From Pedobacter changchengzhani (GTDB taxonomy: Bacteria; Bacteroidota; Bacteroidia; Sphingobacteriales; Sphingobacteriaceae), in assembly GCF_004354365.1 (NCBI RefSeq), contig NZ_SJCY01000012.1:1-64000 (forward strand): 64,000 nucleotides of DNA. Direction: 5' to 3'. The position numbers and the translations under genes were made by a program. The stretch's first letter is position 1, and every line of letters begins with the position of its first letter. Positions 1 to 9,268 of the stretch are shown here, in pieces. Under the pieces are notes generated by a model. That model had not been told where the DNA came from, did not search any database, and worked only from the letters and a program-made list of their open reading frames with translations.

Positions 1-119
1 AAAATGAGGGATAAACCCTCGTTTAACACTAATATTTTCGATGAAAAACTAAAAACAACGACGAAAAATCGAAGAGAAAATCAAAAAAAATGAAAAACAA
101 ATAATGTCTCACTTTTGCA

Positions 120-640
120 ACGGTCTTAATTTAGCGCATCACCTAAAATCATGCGTAACAAGTTTCTTAGCTCTCTCCTTTTAAAGAAGTCAAGTTTTCA
201 AAACTTGACTTCTTTTGAAAAAAACCTGACAACAACATTCAAGAAGCTAAACAATTTGTTTAGCCCACAATTTGGCGCGTAGCCTACAATCAAACATAGC
301 AGAGGTTTTTAGCTCTTCGCTATTAAAGAAGTCAAGTTTTTAAAACTTGACTTCTTTTGGAAAAAACCTGACAACAACATTCAAGAAGCTCAACAATTTG
401 TTTAGCGCACAATTTAGCGCGTAGCCTAAAATCAAACATAGCAGAGGTTTTTAGCTCTTCGCTATTAAAGAAGTCAAGTTTTAAAAACTTGACTTCTTTT
501 TAAAAAACCCGACAACAACATTCAAGAAGCTAAACAATTTGTTTAGCCCACAATTTAGCCCGTAGCCTAAACTTATACATAGCAGAGTTTTTTAGCTCTT
601 CGCTATTAAAGAAGTCAAGTTTTTAAAACTTGACTTCTTT
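120..640. repeat. Tandem array of ~142-bp units with perfect palindromes
   Basis: Three near-identical units of 141-142 bp lie in tandem, preceded by a diverged partial unit (about 120-182). Each unit ends in a perfect 33-nt palindrome (16-bp arms, one central base) at 183-215, 325-357, 467-499 and 608-640; the arm reads AAAGAAGTCAAGTTTT. Each unit also holds a smaller dyad with arms GCTAAACA/TGTTTAGC (246-264 in the first unit, one mismatch in the second) and an imperfect ATAGC...GCTAT hairpin. No open reading frame runs through the array. The palindromes have T-runs on both sides and could act as two-way terminators, but the repetition of the whole unit suggests a structured repeat family. 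Function unknown. Confidence 0.9.
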
Positions 641-686
641 TGGAAAAAAGGAAGCGTCATTTTCCCTTTACAAAAACATTGCTCAA

Positions 687-720
687 CAAAAAAAGGCTCT
701 CGAATACAAGTCCGAGAGCC
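687..720 (-). terminator. Rho-independent terminator after the Hc1-like gene
   Basis: An 8-bp perfect stem (GGCTCTCG at 695-702, CGAGAGCC at 713-720) is followed on the minus strand by a T-run (687-694). It lies 26 bp past the stop codon of the small gene at 746-922, so it fits as that gene's terminator. Confidence 0.8.
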
Positions 721-745
721 CTTTCTATTCATATATCTTAATCAA

Positions 746-922
746 TTAATCCTTATTCTTAGCTTCTTGAACCTCTAAACGGATTGCCTGAGCAAGGTTT
801 TTTAAATCTTGCATTCCTTTACGCACGCGGGTACCTGCTGCATTGTTACCGCCGTTGTAAAATTTACCAGCGTCAGCTTCTAAACCTTCTAATAGTGCTT
901 TTACTTCTTCGAATTTTTTCAT
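746..922 (-). CDS. Small histone H1-like (Hc1-type) DNA-binding protein, 58 aa
   Basis: A 58-residue protein beginning MKKFEEVKALLEGLEADAGK and ending in EVQEAKNKD. It resembles the short Hc1/histone H1-like proteins (Pfam Hc1 family) common in Bacteroidota: a charged helical N-terminal part, a central NGGNNAAGTRVRKGMQDLKN stretch and a helical C-terminus rich in A, E and K. Such proteins are thought to bind and compact DNA. It has its own terminator at 687-720 and sits alone between the repeat array and the serine palmitoyltransferase gene. The start is the only ATG in frame and the upstream sequence is AT-rich. The family assignment rests on remembered sequence pattern, and DNA binding is inferred from the family. 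Confidence 0.8.
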   Translation of the reverse strand: MKKFEEVKALLEGLEADAGKFYNGGNNAAGTRVRKGMQDLKNLAQAIRLEVQEAKNKD

Positions 923-1103
923 ATTATATTAATTAATTTACTGCGCTAATTTATAACCTTTAATCATGTTAAAAAGATTACTTCACATAAAAGTTAAATT
1001 TTTGGAAAATTTTCTTTCGACATTTGTTAAGGGATTACGGAAAACAAATTGCTAATCACAAAGCAAAAAATCCTCTAATTTGCGTTAAATGATTTTGAAT
1101 TGA

Positions 1104-2345
1104 TTATGCTATTTCGAACTTATTTTCTTTGTAATAACCAGATTCCAATTTTTTAGCAACTTCGCTAAAAGCATCTAATGTACGCTGTACATCATCAAGC
1201 GTATGTACTGCTGTTGGTATTAACCTTAATTCGATTAATCCCTTAGGAATTACTGGATACATCACAATCGAACAGAATATACCGTAGTGTGCCCTTAAAT
1301 CGTAAGTAATTGCGGTGGCATCAGATAAATCTCCTTTTAAGAAAACTGGTGTAACAACACTATTTGTAATGCCTAAATCGAAACCACGTTCCCGTAATCC
1401 TTTTTGCAACGCCATTGCAATTTCCCAAAGCTTATCTTTTAGCTCAGGTTGACTTTTCAACAATTCCAAGCGTTTTAATAAACCAATTACCATTGGCATT
1501 GGCAATGATTTGGCAAATGTTTGAGAACGCATATTGTATCTAAAGAAATTGGTAATTTCTACAGTAGAAGCTACAAAAGCACCAATACCTGCCATTGATT
1601 TTGCGAATGTTCCAAAATAAACGTCAATACCATCAATACAATCTTGCTCCTCGTGCGTACCAGCACCCGTTTTACCCATTGTACCAAAACCATGCGCATC
1701 ATCAACTAAAATACGAAAGTTAAAATCCTTTTTAAGATCTACAATTTCTTTAAGTTTACCCTGAGCGCCACTCATACCAAAAACGCCTTCAGTAATTAGA
1801 AGTATTCCACCGCCAGATTCGTTGGTTAATTTAGTAGCACGTTCTAATTGTTTTCTTGCACCTGCAATATCATTGTGTTGATAAACAAAACGTTTGCCCA
1901 TGTGCAAGCGCAGGCCATCAATAATACAAGCATGAGATTCGCCATCATAAACAATTACATCATTTCTATCTACCAAAGCATCAATAATCGAAACCATTCC
2001 TTGATAACCGTAATTTAGCAAAAAGGCATCTTCTTTGCCTACAAAAGCGGCCAACTCTTGCTCCAACTGCTCATGATATTTTGTGTTTCCACTCATCATG
2101 CGGGCACCCATCGGGTAAGCCATACCAAACTCAGCAGCACCTTGTTCATCTGCCTTTCTAACTTCTGGGTGATTTGCCAAGCCTAAATAATTATTTAAGC
2201 TCCAAACCAAATGTTCTTTTCCTTTAAACTGCATGTGTGGGGCAATCTCTCCTTCCAATTTAGGAAAAGAAAAATAACCGTGAGACCATTTGTGGTGTTG
2301 GCCAAGTGGCCCCATGTGCTTTGCTATCTTATCAAATATATCCAA
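1104..2345 (-). CDS. spt: Serine palmitoyltransferase (alpha-oxoamine synthase family)
   Basis: A 413-residue PLP enzyme of the alpha-oxoamine synthase family. The motif DDAHGFG (residues 215-221) binds the cofactor, and GTFAKSMAGIG carries the Schiff-base lysine, K249. Close relatives in Bacteroidota condense L-serine with palmitoyl-CoA to 3-ketosphinganine, the first step of bacterial sphingolipid synthesis; the N-terminal HMGPLGQHHKWSHGYFSFPK segment fits these bacterial serine palmitoyltransferases. The alternatives are glycine C-acetyltransferase (Kbl) and 8-amino-7-oxononanoate synthase (BioF), which usually lack this long N-terminal lead. The enzyme should be cytosolic or peripherally membrane bound. 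A good Bacteroidota promoter lies 33-63 bp upstream (2378-2408), and the gene appears to be transcribed alone. Confidence 0.82.
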   Translation of the reverse strand: MDIFDKIAKHMGPLGQHHKWSHGYFSFPKLEGEIAPHMQFKGKEHLVWSLNNYLGLANHPEVRKADEQGAAEFGMAYPMGARMMSGNTKYHEQLEQELAAFVGKEDAFLLNYGYQGMVSIIDALVDRNDVIVYDGESHACIIDGLRLHMGKRFVYQHNDIAGARKQLERATKLTNESGGGILLITEGVFGMSGAQGKLKEIVDLKKDFNFRILVDDAHGFGTMGKTGAGTHEEQDCIDGIDVYFGTFAKSMAGIGAFVASTVEITNFFRYNMRSQTFAKSLPMPMVIGLLKRLELLKSQPELKDKLWEIAMALQKGLRERGFDLGITNSVVTPVFLKGDLSDATAITYDLRAHYGIFCSIVMYPVIPKGLIELRLIPTAVHTLDDVQRTLDAFSEVAKKLESGYYKENKFEIA

Positions 2346-2377
2346 TGTATTCGTGTTTTATTTCTTTTAAATTATTG

Positions 2378-2408
2378 CAAATTTACTTTTTATTCCGTTT
2401 AAAATCAA
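2378..2408 (-). promoter_or_regulatory. Bacteroidota-type promoter for spt
   Basis: On the minus strand a TTG (2408-2406) and a perfect TAnnTTTG box (TAAATTTG, 2385-2378) are separated by 20 bp, matching the Bacteroidota -33/-7 consensus. The predicted start of transcription is about 25-30 nt before the spt start codon. Confidence 0.55.
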
Positions 2409-2490
2409 CAGGGTTATGCGTTAAAGATTGTCAAATTTTTACATCATTAGTTTGCACCTTGCGTTACCACAAAACAGCCCAAATGTAAAT

Positions 2491-2522
2491 AAAAAAAGCC
2501 TCAACATTTAAGTTAAGGCTTT
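2491..2522 (-). terminator. Terminator of the dcw operon, after ftsZ
   Basis: An 11-bp stem with one imperfect pair (arms 2495-2505 and 2512-2522, 6-nt loop) is followed on the minus strand by seven T residues (2497-2491). It lies 22 bp past the ftsZ stop codon. Confidence 0.85.
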
Positions 2523-2543
2523 CCAATTTTATATGATTTCTAA

Positions 2544-4163
2544 TTAATCTACATTATCGTGTAAAAACGAATTATTTGGTCTAATTTCTGTTCCGCCATC
2601 CTGATCGTTACTTAACGTAAACCGACTTACCTGCGATTCTGAAGAGTGCTGCACTTGTTGCAAATTTAATTGCTTCCGCTTATAGGCAGGTTCATTTTCC
2701 AATTCTTGCAAACCATTTGTAGTTCGCAATTTCATGCTCAAATCTTTTAAACGCAAAATACGTTCTTTAGATTTCCTCAATTGCTCTTCCATTGATTCAT
2801 CGCTCTTATCGTCGTCCAAACCAACAATAGGCTCTTCTATTTCTGGTTCAGGTTCTGGAATGAAGGTGGCGGCAGGAGTTTGAAAAACAAATTCCGTTTC
2901 TGCTACTTTCACCTCAAAATCAAATGGCGTATCTAATTTCTCTTCAACTTTAGGCTCTTCTTCTACAAGTGTATGGCGTACAACGCTATCGGTTTCTTTC
3001 GCAACAGGTACTTGTTTACTAAATAAACCACCAAACAAATCAGATTGTGCAACCTCTTCTTTCGCTTTCAAAACTGGCTCGTAAGTCGATTCAGTTTTTG
3101 GAACGATAAATGAATTTACAGGCTCCAAAGGTTTTACCATCGGTGCTTCATCTGGAGTTAAAAGAGAAATTTTCTTCTTATTTTTTTCTTCGTTTACACG
3201 TTGTTCGCTCGTTTGGAAACCTGTAGCAATTATCGTTACCGAAAGTCGGTCTTCCAAAGTAGCATCCGTACAGTTACCCCATATTAAATCGGCAGATAAA
3301 CCCGCTTTTTCTTGAATAAAATCAGTTATAATGGATACTTCATCCATCGTTACTTCGCGCAAACCAGAACTAATGTTTAAAAGGATATAACGTGCCCCCT
3401 CAATTTCATTATCTTTTAATAAAGGAGAAGCCAGTGCACCTTCTACAGCTTCTAAAGCTCGATTTTCACCTTCAGCAGAGAAGCTACCCATAATGGCTAC
3501 GCCACTATCCTTCATTACAGTACTTACATCTTTAAAATCAACGTTTATGTAACCAGGAAGCGTAATAATCTCTGCTATACCTTTTGCTGCAGTTGTTAAA
3601 ATATCGTCGGCCTGACCAAATGCCGAACCTAAAGTCAAATTCCCAAAAATTTCCCTTAGTCTATCATTTGATATTACTAAGTAAGAATCGACATATTTTT
3701 TAAGTTCTTCCATCCCTTCATCGGCTTGCGACCTACGGCGTTTACCCTCGAAGGAAAAAGGCGTAGTAATGATCGCTACGGTTAAGATGCCTAATTCTTT
3801 TGCTGCTTTTGCAATAATAGGACTAGCACCTGTACCCGTACCACCACCCATGCCGGCAGTTATAAAAAGCATTTTGGTTGTACTGCCCAACATGGCTTTA
3901 ATATCGTCGATATTTTCTATCGCCGAATTTTTACCAACTTCGGGTTGTGCGCCCGCACCCATACCTTCAGTTAAACTTGCGCCTAACTGTACTTTGTTTG
4001 GGATGGGACTAAATTCCAACGCTTGGGCATCGGTATTACAGATAATAAAATCAACACCTGTAATTCCTTGACGGTACATGTGGTTTACTGCGTTGCCGCC
4101 ACCGCCACCAACACCAATTACCTTGATGATTGACGACTTATCTTTTAACATTTCGAACTGCAT
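2544..4163 (-). CDS. ftsZ: Cell division protein FtsZ
   Basis: The tubulin-like GTPase that polymerises into the Z-ring. The 539-residue protein has the G-box GGGTGTG at residues 106-112, the GVGGGGGNAVNHM nucleotide-binding start, and the T7 loop region GQADDILTTAAKGI. The globular part ends near residue 320. A long acidic linker of about 200 residues follows, with many E, P and V residues, and the protein ends in PNNSFLHDNVD, probably the peptide that binds FtsA. At 539 aa it is much longer than E. coli FtsZ (383 aa); long linkers are common in Bacteroidota. It is the last gene of the dcw operon and is followed by a strong terminator. A 129-bp gap separates it from ftsA. Confidence 0.98.
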   Translation of the reverse strand: MQFEMLKDKSSIIKVIGVGGGGGNAVNHMYRQGITGVDFIICNTDAQALEFSPIPNKVQLGASLTEGMGAGAQPEVGKNSAIENIDDIKAMLGSTTKMLFITAGMGGGTGTGASPIIAKAAKELGILTVAIITTPFSFEGKRRRSQADEGMEELKKYVDSYLVISNDRLREIFGNLTLGSAFGQADDILTTAAKGIAEIITLPGYINVDFKDVSTVMKDSGVAIMGSFSAEGENRALEAVEGALASPLLKDNEIEGARYILLNISSGLREVTMDEVSIITDFIQEKAGLSADLIWGNCTDATLEDRLSVTIIATGFQTSEQRVNEEKNKKKISLLTPDEAPMVKPLEPVNSFIVPKTESTYEPVLKAKEEVAQSDLFGGLFSKQVPVAKETDSVVRHTLVEEEPKVEEKLDTPFDFEVKVAETEFVFQTPAATFIPEPEPEIEEPIVGLDDDKSDESMEEQLRKSKERILRLKDLSMKLRTTNGLQELENEPAYKRKQLNLQQVQHSSESQVSRFTLSNDQDGGTEIRPNNSFLHDNVD

Positions 4164-4292
4164 AATATTATGAATCAGTTATTTAAAAATTTAACGTTCC
4201 TGTTCATTACTCAATGTAATATTAACACTTTTTCCACACACGTTTTCCACAAGTGTTAAAATGTGGAAAAGTCTTTAATTGTTGAAAAATAA

Positions 4293-5651
4293 TTAGCTTT
4301 TTAAATAATCTTCGTCGCTCACATTCATATCATCTTGCATAAATGTGGTTGCTTTCTTTAAAAGCTTATCAAATAATCCTGAACCTGTTTTTGTTGGCGT
4401 TTTAATTACTTTTCCTTTATCAACTATGGTAGAGCCAGTTTTTATTTCTTCCATTAACTCTTCCGCTTTTTGGATTCCCTTAATCAATAAACCGACACTC
4501 GTAGCATACATTGGGCTTTTCAAATCATCGTAAATCGCCTTTGGCATATCTTCATACTTTGATAAATGTTCGTTTGGATAACCAATACGACAATCTAACC
4601 CAGTTACGTACTCAACCGCCTGACTTAAATGCTTTAGTAAAGCGCCACCACCAGTTATAACAATGCCGCCAATCAATTTTTTCTCATATCCAGAGGCTTT
4701 AATCTCGTAATAAACATGCTCGATAATTTCTTCCATACGTGCTTGGATTACGTACGCAAGGTTTTTAACCGATATTTCTTTAGGCTCTCTACCACGTAAG
4801 CCTGGCACACAAATAATTTCATTTTCTTTATTCTCTTCGGCCAGGGCAGAACCGAAACGAGTTTTTAACAATTCGGCTTGATTGCGCATTACCGAGCATC
4901 CTTCTCTAATATCTTCTGTTACGCTATTTCCACCAAAAGGGATTACTGCTGTATGGCGAATAATACCTTCGTGAAAAATGGCAATATCTGTAGTACCACC
5001 ACCAATATCAACCAAAGCAATACCCGCTTCTTTTTCTTCTATACTCAACACAGATTCTGAAGAAGCCAAAGGCTCAAGGATTAAGTCTTGCGTTTGTAAG
5101 CCTGCATTATTAATACATTTCATAATGTTTTTAACAGCAGTTACCTGACCAGAGATAATGTGGAAGTTTGCCTCCAAACGTACGCCAGCCATCCCGATAG
5201 GATCTTTTATACCTGGTTCATTATCAATGGTAAATTCTTGTGGCAAAACATGGATAATTTCCTCACCGGGAGGCATAACCAGTTTAAACATATCGTCTAT
5301 CAATTTATCGATATCTTTTTTACCAATCTCGTTATTTAATTCTCGGCGCGTTAAAATACCACGGTGTTGCAGGCTCTTAATATGTTGCCCAGCAATGCCC
5401 ACGTTTACCACTTGTATTTCTACGTTGGATTGGCCACTAGCTATTTCTACAGCCTGAGCAATGCCTTGAACAGTTTTTTGGATATTGGTAACTACACCAC
5501 GGGTTACACCAGCAGATTCGGCCTTGCCAATACCTAAAACTTCTATTTTGCCGTGCTGCGTTCTACGACCAACGATTACGCAGATTTTGGTGGTACCGAT
5601 ATCTAGACCGACTACAATTTGAGATTGACTGGTAGATTTTGCCTTGTCCAT
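4293..5651 (-). CDS. ftsA: Cell division protein FtsA
   Basis: An actin-fold ATPase that tethers FtsZ filaments to the membrane. The 452-residue protein opens with the phosphate-1 motif VGLDIGTTKICVIVG. The phosphate-2 motif ALVDIGGGTTDIAIF and the adenosine motif GGIVITGGGALLKHL follow, with the FtsA-specific 1C (SHS2) domain between about residues 85 and 165. The C-terminus (about 400-452) is charged and may carry the membrane-targeting helix, which I could not place with certainty. It lies directly downstream of ftsQ and upstream of ftsZ, the usual order. Confidence 0.97.
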   Translation of the reverse strand: MDKAKSTSQSQIVVGLDIGTTKICVIVGRRTQHGKIEVLGIGKAESAGVTRGVVTNIQKTVQGIAQAVEIASGQSNVEIQVVNVGIAGQHIKSLQHRGILTRRELNNEIGKKDIDKLIDDMFKLVMPPGEEIIHVLPQEFTIDNEPGIKDPIGMAGVRLEANFHIISGQVTAVKNIMKCINNAGLQTQDLILEPLASSESVLSIEEKEAGIALVDIGGGTTDIAIFHEGIIRHTAVIPFGGNSVTEDIREGCSVMRNQAELLKTRFGSALAEENKENEIICVPGLRGREPKEISVKNLAYVIQARMEEIIEHVYYEIKASGYEKKLIGGIVITGGGALLKHLSQAVEYVTGLDCRIGYPNEHLSKYEDMPKAIYDDLKSPMYATSVGLLIKGIQKAEELMEEIKTGSTIVDKGKVIKTPTKTGSGLFDKLLKKATTFMQDDMNVSDEDYLKS

Positions 5652-5703
5652 AATTGTTAATTTTGTTGAGTTATATTTTTATTTCCCGAAGGATATTTTT
5701 TAA

Positions 5704-6711
5704 TTATTTATTTTTCTCGGTAACCGGCTTTTTCTGAATCACTTCAGTTTTAGGTTTAGTTACCTTTGGTTTTTCTTTAACCACGACTGCTTTCGGCTGC
5801 GCATCTTTATTTTTTTCGGCAGAAATGGCTTTACCAATTACGTCTTTAACTAAAGAATCGGCAACTTTTGTATGCACAGCCAAACTATCTGCAGCGGTTA
5901 AAATTTTCACTTTTTTCTTCACCGTAACAGAATCCACCTTATTTCTTTCGCAAACAATTTGGTTTACATATTTAATGTTAATGGTTTTATATGTTTTGGC
6001 GATTACTTGAGGCATTACTTTTTTATAAAAAACTCGAAGATTTCTCATTTTTACATCCAAAGAATCTACAGTGCCCAATAAAATCTTTTCGTCACCAACT
6101 CTAGGAATCAGCTCCATTTCGTTTTTGTTATCTACTGCAATCTGCACAATTTGGTTATCCCATAATGTATCTCTCGAAATGTATTGGGCAGTTTTGTATA
6201 AATCTTTAGCCATTTGCGTATGCAAGGTATCTATTACCTTACCAAACACTTCGGTAATATTACCCGTTGCAACCAATACATTTGCCGTAAAGTTTGGCGA
6301 AATCGGCATTTTCAAACCATCACTATCAATATAAAAATCCTGACCAGATGAATTAATAATTCTCAAAATTGGTTGTCGCTGTTTAATTTCGATTTTCATC
6401 ACGCCATCCATATCCACGTAAACTTTTGCAAAACCGATATATGGGTTTGATTGTAGCTTTTTTTCAATTTGATGGATATTAATTTTCTCCAAGTTTCGGC
6501 CAATTAAAACGCCTTGATCCTGCTTCAAAATCGCATCAACCTCTTCACGCTCAATAAAATTATTTGCCCCCGGAATTATAATTTTCACGTTGGTACATTT
6601 AACCGTTTGCTTTTTAACGTTGATGAAACTTAAAAGCACAACCACGCCTGCAAGACTAGTTAGCCAAGCAAAACTCGTAAAAATTGCGCCCCAGTTTATT
6701 CGTTTAAGCAT
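5704..6711 (-). CDS. ftsQ: Cell division protein FtsQ/DivIB-like
   Basis: A 335-residue single-pass membrane protein: a short cytoplasmic start, one transmembrane helix at about residues 12-29 (FTSFAWLTSLAGVVVLLSF), a POTRA domain at about 38-115, then the beta domain. It bridges early and late divisome proteins in the periplasm. The last 80 residues are Lys/Val/Pro-rich and probably disordered, an extension relative to E. coli FtsQ (276 aa). Its start codon overlaps the end of murC by 8 bp, which suggests translational coupling. Sequence similarity in this family is low, so position in the operon is part of the evidence. Confidence 0.9.
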   Translation of the reverse strand: MLKRINWGAIFTSFAWLTSLAGVVVLLSFINVKKQTVKCTNVKIIIPGANNFIEREEVDAILKQDQGVLIGRNLEKINIHQIEKKLQSNPYIGFAKVYVDMDGVMKIEIKQRQPILRIINSSGQDFYIDSDGLKMPISPNFTANVLVATGNITEVFGKVIDTLHTQMAKDLYKTAQYISRDTLWDNQIVQIAVDNKNEMELIPRVGDEKILLGTVDSLDVKMRNLRVFYKKVMPQVIAKTYKTINIKYVNQIVCERNKVDSVTVKKKVKILTAADSLAVHTKVADSLVKDVIGKAISAEKNKDAQPKAVVVKEKPKVTKPKTEVIQKKPVTEKNK

Positions 6712-8056
6712 TTGTTAATGTATTTTTTATAGGTTCGATTAATGTATCTATATCGCCAGCACCAACCGTTAAAATAAGTTCGGGTTTGTTGCTTTTAATG
6801 TGTTCAATTACTTGGTGCTTTGTATAAACATTTTTATTTATTGATGTCATTTTACTTAACAAGTAAGGCGAATCTATACCTTCAATTGGTAACTCTCTCG
6901 CCGGGTAAATATCCAACAACATCAAGTCATCAACCGTTGATAATACTTTCGCAAATTCAGTTGCAAAATCTCTTGTTCTTGTAAATAAATGAGGTTGAAA
7001 TACAACTGTTAATTTTTTAGTTGGATACAGTTGCTTTACCGCATCAAAACATGCACGTAATTCTTCAGGATGATGTGCATAATCATCTATATAAATTTGC
7101 TTATCGTTATTAACGATGTACTCAAATCTCCGTTTTACGCCCTTAAAATTTGCAACTGCTTGCTTCACTTTTTCTGCATCAATACCTAATTGCAAGGCGA
7201 TGGCAATGGCAACTGTGGTATTCTCAACATTATGCTTACCGGGCAACATCAAGCTGATATTCTTAATATTAGAGGTTGCATCCTTATAATCAAATACAAA
7301 CTTCGAACCTTCTACTCTTATATTCTCTGCTTTTGCATCGGCCGTAGTGCTTGCAGCATAGGTGGTTCCTTTTATTGGTAAACCTTCGTGATTATAAATT
7401 TTGCCTCCGCTTTTTAACTGACTGGCGAAGAGATGAAAAGAATCTTCTAAGTGGCTTTTATCTCCGTAAATATCCAAATGATCTGCATCCATAGATGTAA
7501 TCACAGCAATATCTGGGTGGAGCGTTAAGAAAGAACGATCGTATTCATCGGCCTCCACTACAACCACGTTATTGTTACCGAAAAGAACATTACTGTTGTA
7601 GTTTGTGGTAATTCCACCTAAAAAAGCAGTGCAATCATAACCTGTATCTTTTAAAATATGTGCAACAATTGATGAAGTGGTAGTTTTGCCATGTGTACCC
7701 GCAACAGCGATACAGAACATACCTTTACTGATAATACCTAAAACTTCAGACCGCTTTTTAAGACTAAAACCATTATCAATAAAGTAATTTAAAATAACCG
7801 AACTTTTAGGAATTGCGGGTGTATAAACAACCAACGCATCGTCACTTTTGGTAGCAAATTTTGTTGGCAAGGTTTCCAAATCATCTGTATAAGAAATTGA
7901 TATTCCTTCCCTTTCGAGGTTCTCTGTAAGCTTGGTTTTAGTTTTATCGTAACCAGAAACCGCACATCCCCTTTTAGCAAAATAACGAGCAAGCGCACTC
8001 ATCCCGATACCACCGATACCCACGAAATACACATTGTTAATTTTACTTAGTTCCAT
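6704..8056 (-). CDS. murC: UDP-N-acetylmuramate--L-alanine ligase
   Basis: Adds L-alanine to UDP-MurNAc with ATP in the cytoplasm. The 450-residue protein starts MELSKINNVYFVGIGGIGM, whose glycine-rich loop binds the UDP substrate. The ATP loop GTHGKTTT lies at residues 120-127, and the central EADEYDRSF and C-terminal DDYAHHPEE motifs are present. The frame is open for 21 more codons to 8119, but that stretch is encoded by a seven-base microsatellite and does not resemble MurC, so I place the start at 8056. The 3' end overlaps ftsQ by 8 bp. Confidence 0.96.
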   Translation of the reverse strand: MELSKINNVYFVGIGGIGMSALARYFAKRGCAVSGYDKTKTKLTENLEREGISISYTDDLETLPTKFATKSDDALVVYTPAIPKSSVILNYFIDNGFSLKKRSEVLGIISKGMFCIAVAGTHGKTTTSSIVAHILKDTGYDCTAFLGGITTNYNSNVLFGNNNVVVVEADEYDRSFLTLHPDIAVITSMDADHLDIYGDKSHLEDSFHLFASQLKSGGKIYNHEGLPIKGTTYAASTTADAKAENIRVEGSKFVFDYKDATSNIKNISLMLPGKHNVENTTVAIAIALQLGIDAEKVKQAVANFKGVKRRFEYIVNNDKQIYIDDYAHHPEELRACFDAVKQLYPTKKLTVVFQPHLFTRTRDFATEFAKVLSTVDDLMLLDIYPARELPIEGIDSPYLLSKMTSINKNVYTKHQVIEHIKSNKPELILTVGAGDIDTLIEPIKNTLTNA

Positions 8057-8068
8057 TTTTTTAGGTTT

Positions 8069-8089
8069 GAGATGTGAGATGTGAGATGT
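8069..8089. repeat. Heptanucleotide microsatellite, 3 x GAGATGT
   Basis: Three exact copies of GAGATGT fill the gap between murG and murC, just upstream of the murC start. A partial inverted copy (CTCACATCTTA, about 8129-8139) follows at the murG end. Confidence 0.85.
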
Positions 8090-8136
8090 TAGGCAAACTG
8101 CCCCAAACTCAAATCTCATATCTAGTTTCTCACATC

Positions 8137-9240
8137 TTATTTAATCAATTTTAACACTTCCTTAGCAATAATTTCATCGGCATTTGGCAAAGCCATTTCA
8201 CCAATGTTTGCAGCTAATTTATCTATTGCATTCTTATCCTTTAAAAGCTTTAACGCTTCCGCAACCAATGTATCTTCGGCAGCGCGATCATTTATTAAAA
8301 TAGCCGCATTGTTTTTTACCAAAGCCATTGCATTTTTTGTTTGATGATCTTCGGCAACGTTGGGCGAAGGAACCAAAATAACTGGTTTTTTAATTAAGCA
8401 AAGTTCGGCTATTGTACCTGCTCCCGCCCTACTTATAATTACATCGGCAGCAGCATAGGCCAACTCCATTTTATTTAAAAACTCTAAAATCCTAACATTC
8501 GGATGGTAGTTAACACCCAACCGTTCTATAATTCCGTTATAATAAAACTTGCCTGTTTGCCAAATCAATTGTACATCTTCGGCAATTATTTCTGACAAAT
8601 GCTTTTCTATACTTTTATTTAAGGTTCCGGCACCCAAACTTCCTCCAGTTACTAAAATTGTTTTCTTTTGAGGATCTAACTTTAAAAGTTCAGCTCCAAA
8701 AAAATTCTTCCCTTTAACATCAACAACATCTTTTCTAACGGGATTACCAGTTTTCAAAATTTTATCAGCAGGAAAAAATTGATCCATATCATCAAAAGCA
8801 ACACATATTTTCGATGCTTTTTTGCCTAACCATTTGTTCGTTATGCCTGCGTAGGAGTTTTGCTCCTGTATTAAATAAGGAATTCCTTTTAGCGATGCTG
8901 CGTACAAAAGTGGTCCTGATGCATAACCACCAACACCAACAACAGCATCTGGCTTAAAATCTTTTATAATCTGCATTGCTTTACGCACACTGCCAATTAA
9001 CTTAAATGGCAAAGTCAGGTTTTTTAAAATTGACCCTCGTTGTATGCCGCTTATATTTAAACCAACAATTTTATAACCCGCTGCTGGCACCTTTTCCATT
9101 TCCATGCGACCAATAGCCCCAACAAATAAAATTTGACAGCCAGGCACAATGCGTTTTAATGCATTGGCTATGGCCACAGCTGGAAAAATATGCCCACCTG
9201 TGCCACCGCCTGATATGATAATTTTTGGGTTACTGTTCAT
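8137..9240 (-). CDS. murG: UDP-GlcNAc--undecaprenyl-PP-MurNAc-pentapeptide GlcNAc transferase
   Basis: The glycosyltransferase that turns lipid I into lipid II at the inner face of the membrane. The 367-residue protein opens with ISGGGTGGHIFPAVAIA, the glycine-rich acceptor-binding loop. GVGGYASGPL and VTGGSLGAGTLNKS are the second and third glycine loops, and SRAGAGTIAELCLIKKPVILVP is the UDP-GlcNAc binding region. Length and motif order are as in the GT28 family. The gap to murC is 80 bp and holds a heptamer repeat; the gap to ftsW is 129 bp and holds a long imperfect dyad. Confidence 0.98.
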   Translation of the reverse strand: MNSNPKIIISGGGTGGHIFPAVAIANALKRIVPGCQILFVGAIGRMEMEKVPAAGYKIVGLNISGIQRGSILKNLTLPFKLIGSVRKAMQIIKDFKPDAVVGVGGYASGPLLYAASLKGIPYLIQEQNSYAGITNKWLGKKASKICVAFDDMDQFFPADKILKTGNPVRKDVVDVKGKNFFGAELLKLDPQKKTILVTGGSLGAGTLNKSIEKHLSEIIAEDVQLIWQTGKFYYNGIIERLGVNYHPNVRILEFLNKMELAYAAADVIISRAGAGTIAELCLIKKPVILVPSPNVAEDHQTKNAMALVKNNAAILINDRAAEDTLVAEALKLLKDKNAIDKLAANIGEMALPNADEIIAKEVLKLIK

Positions 9241-9268
9241 TTTTGTTAATTATTGATTATTTTGCTTT

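Noticed and set aside
5..21. Small hairpin GAGGG/CCCTC at the window start
   Set aside because: May be the terminator of a gene outside the window, but too little sequence to judge.
120..640. The palindromic array as a CRISPR
   Set aside because: Spacing is ~142 bp and the sequence between palindromes is itself repeated; there are no unique spacers and no cas genes.
8057..8119. N-terminal extension of MurC
   Set aside because: It is encoded by a heptamer microsatellite and is not MurC-like; the ATG at 8056 fits the family start.
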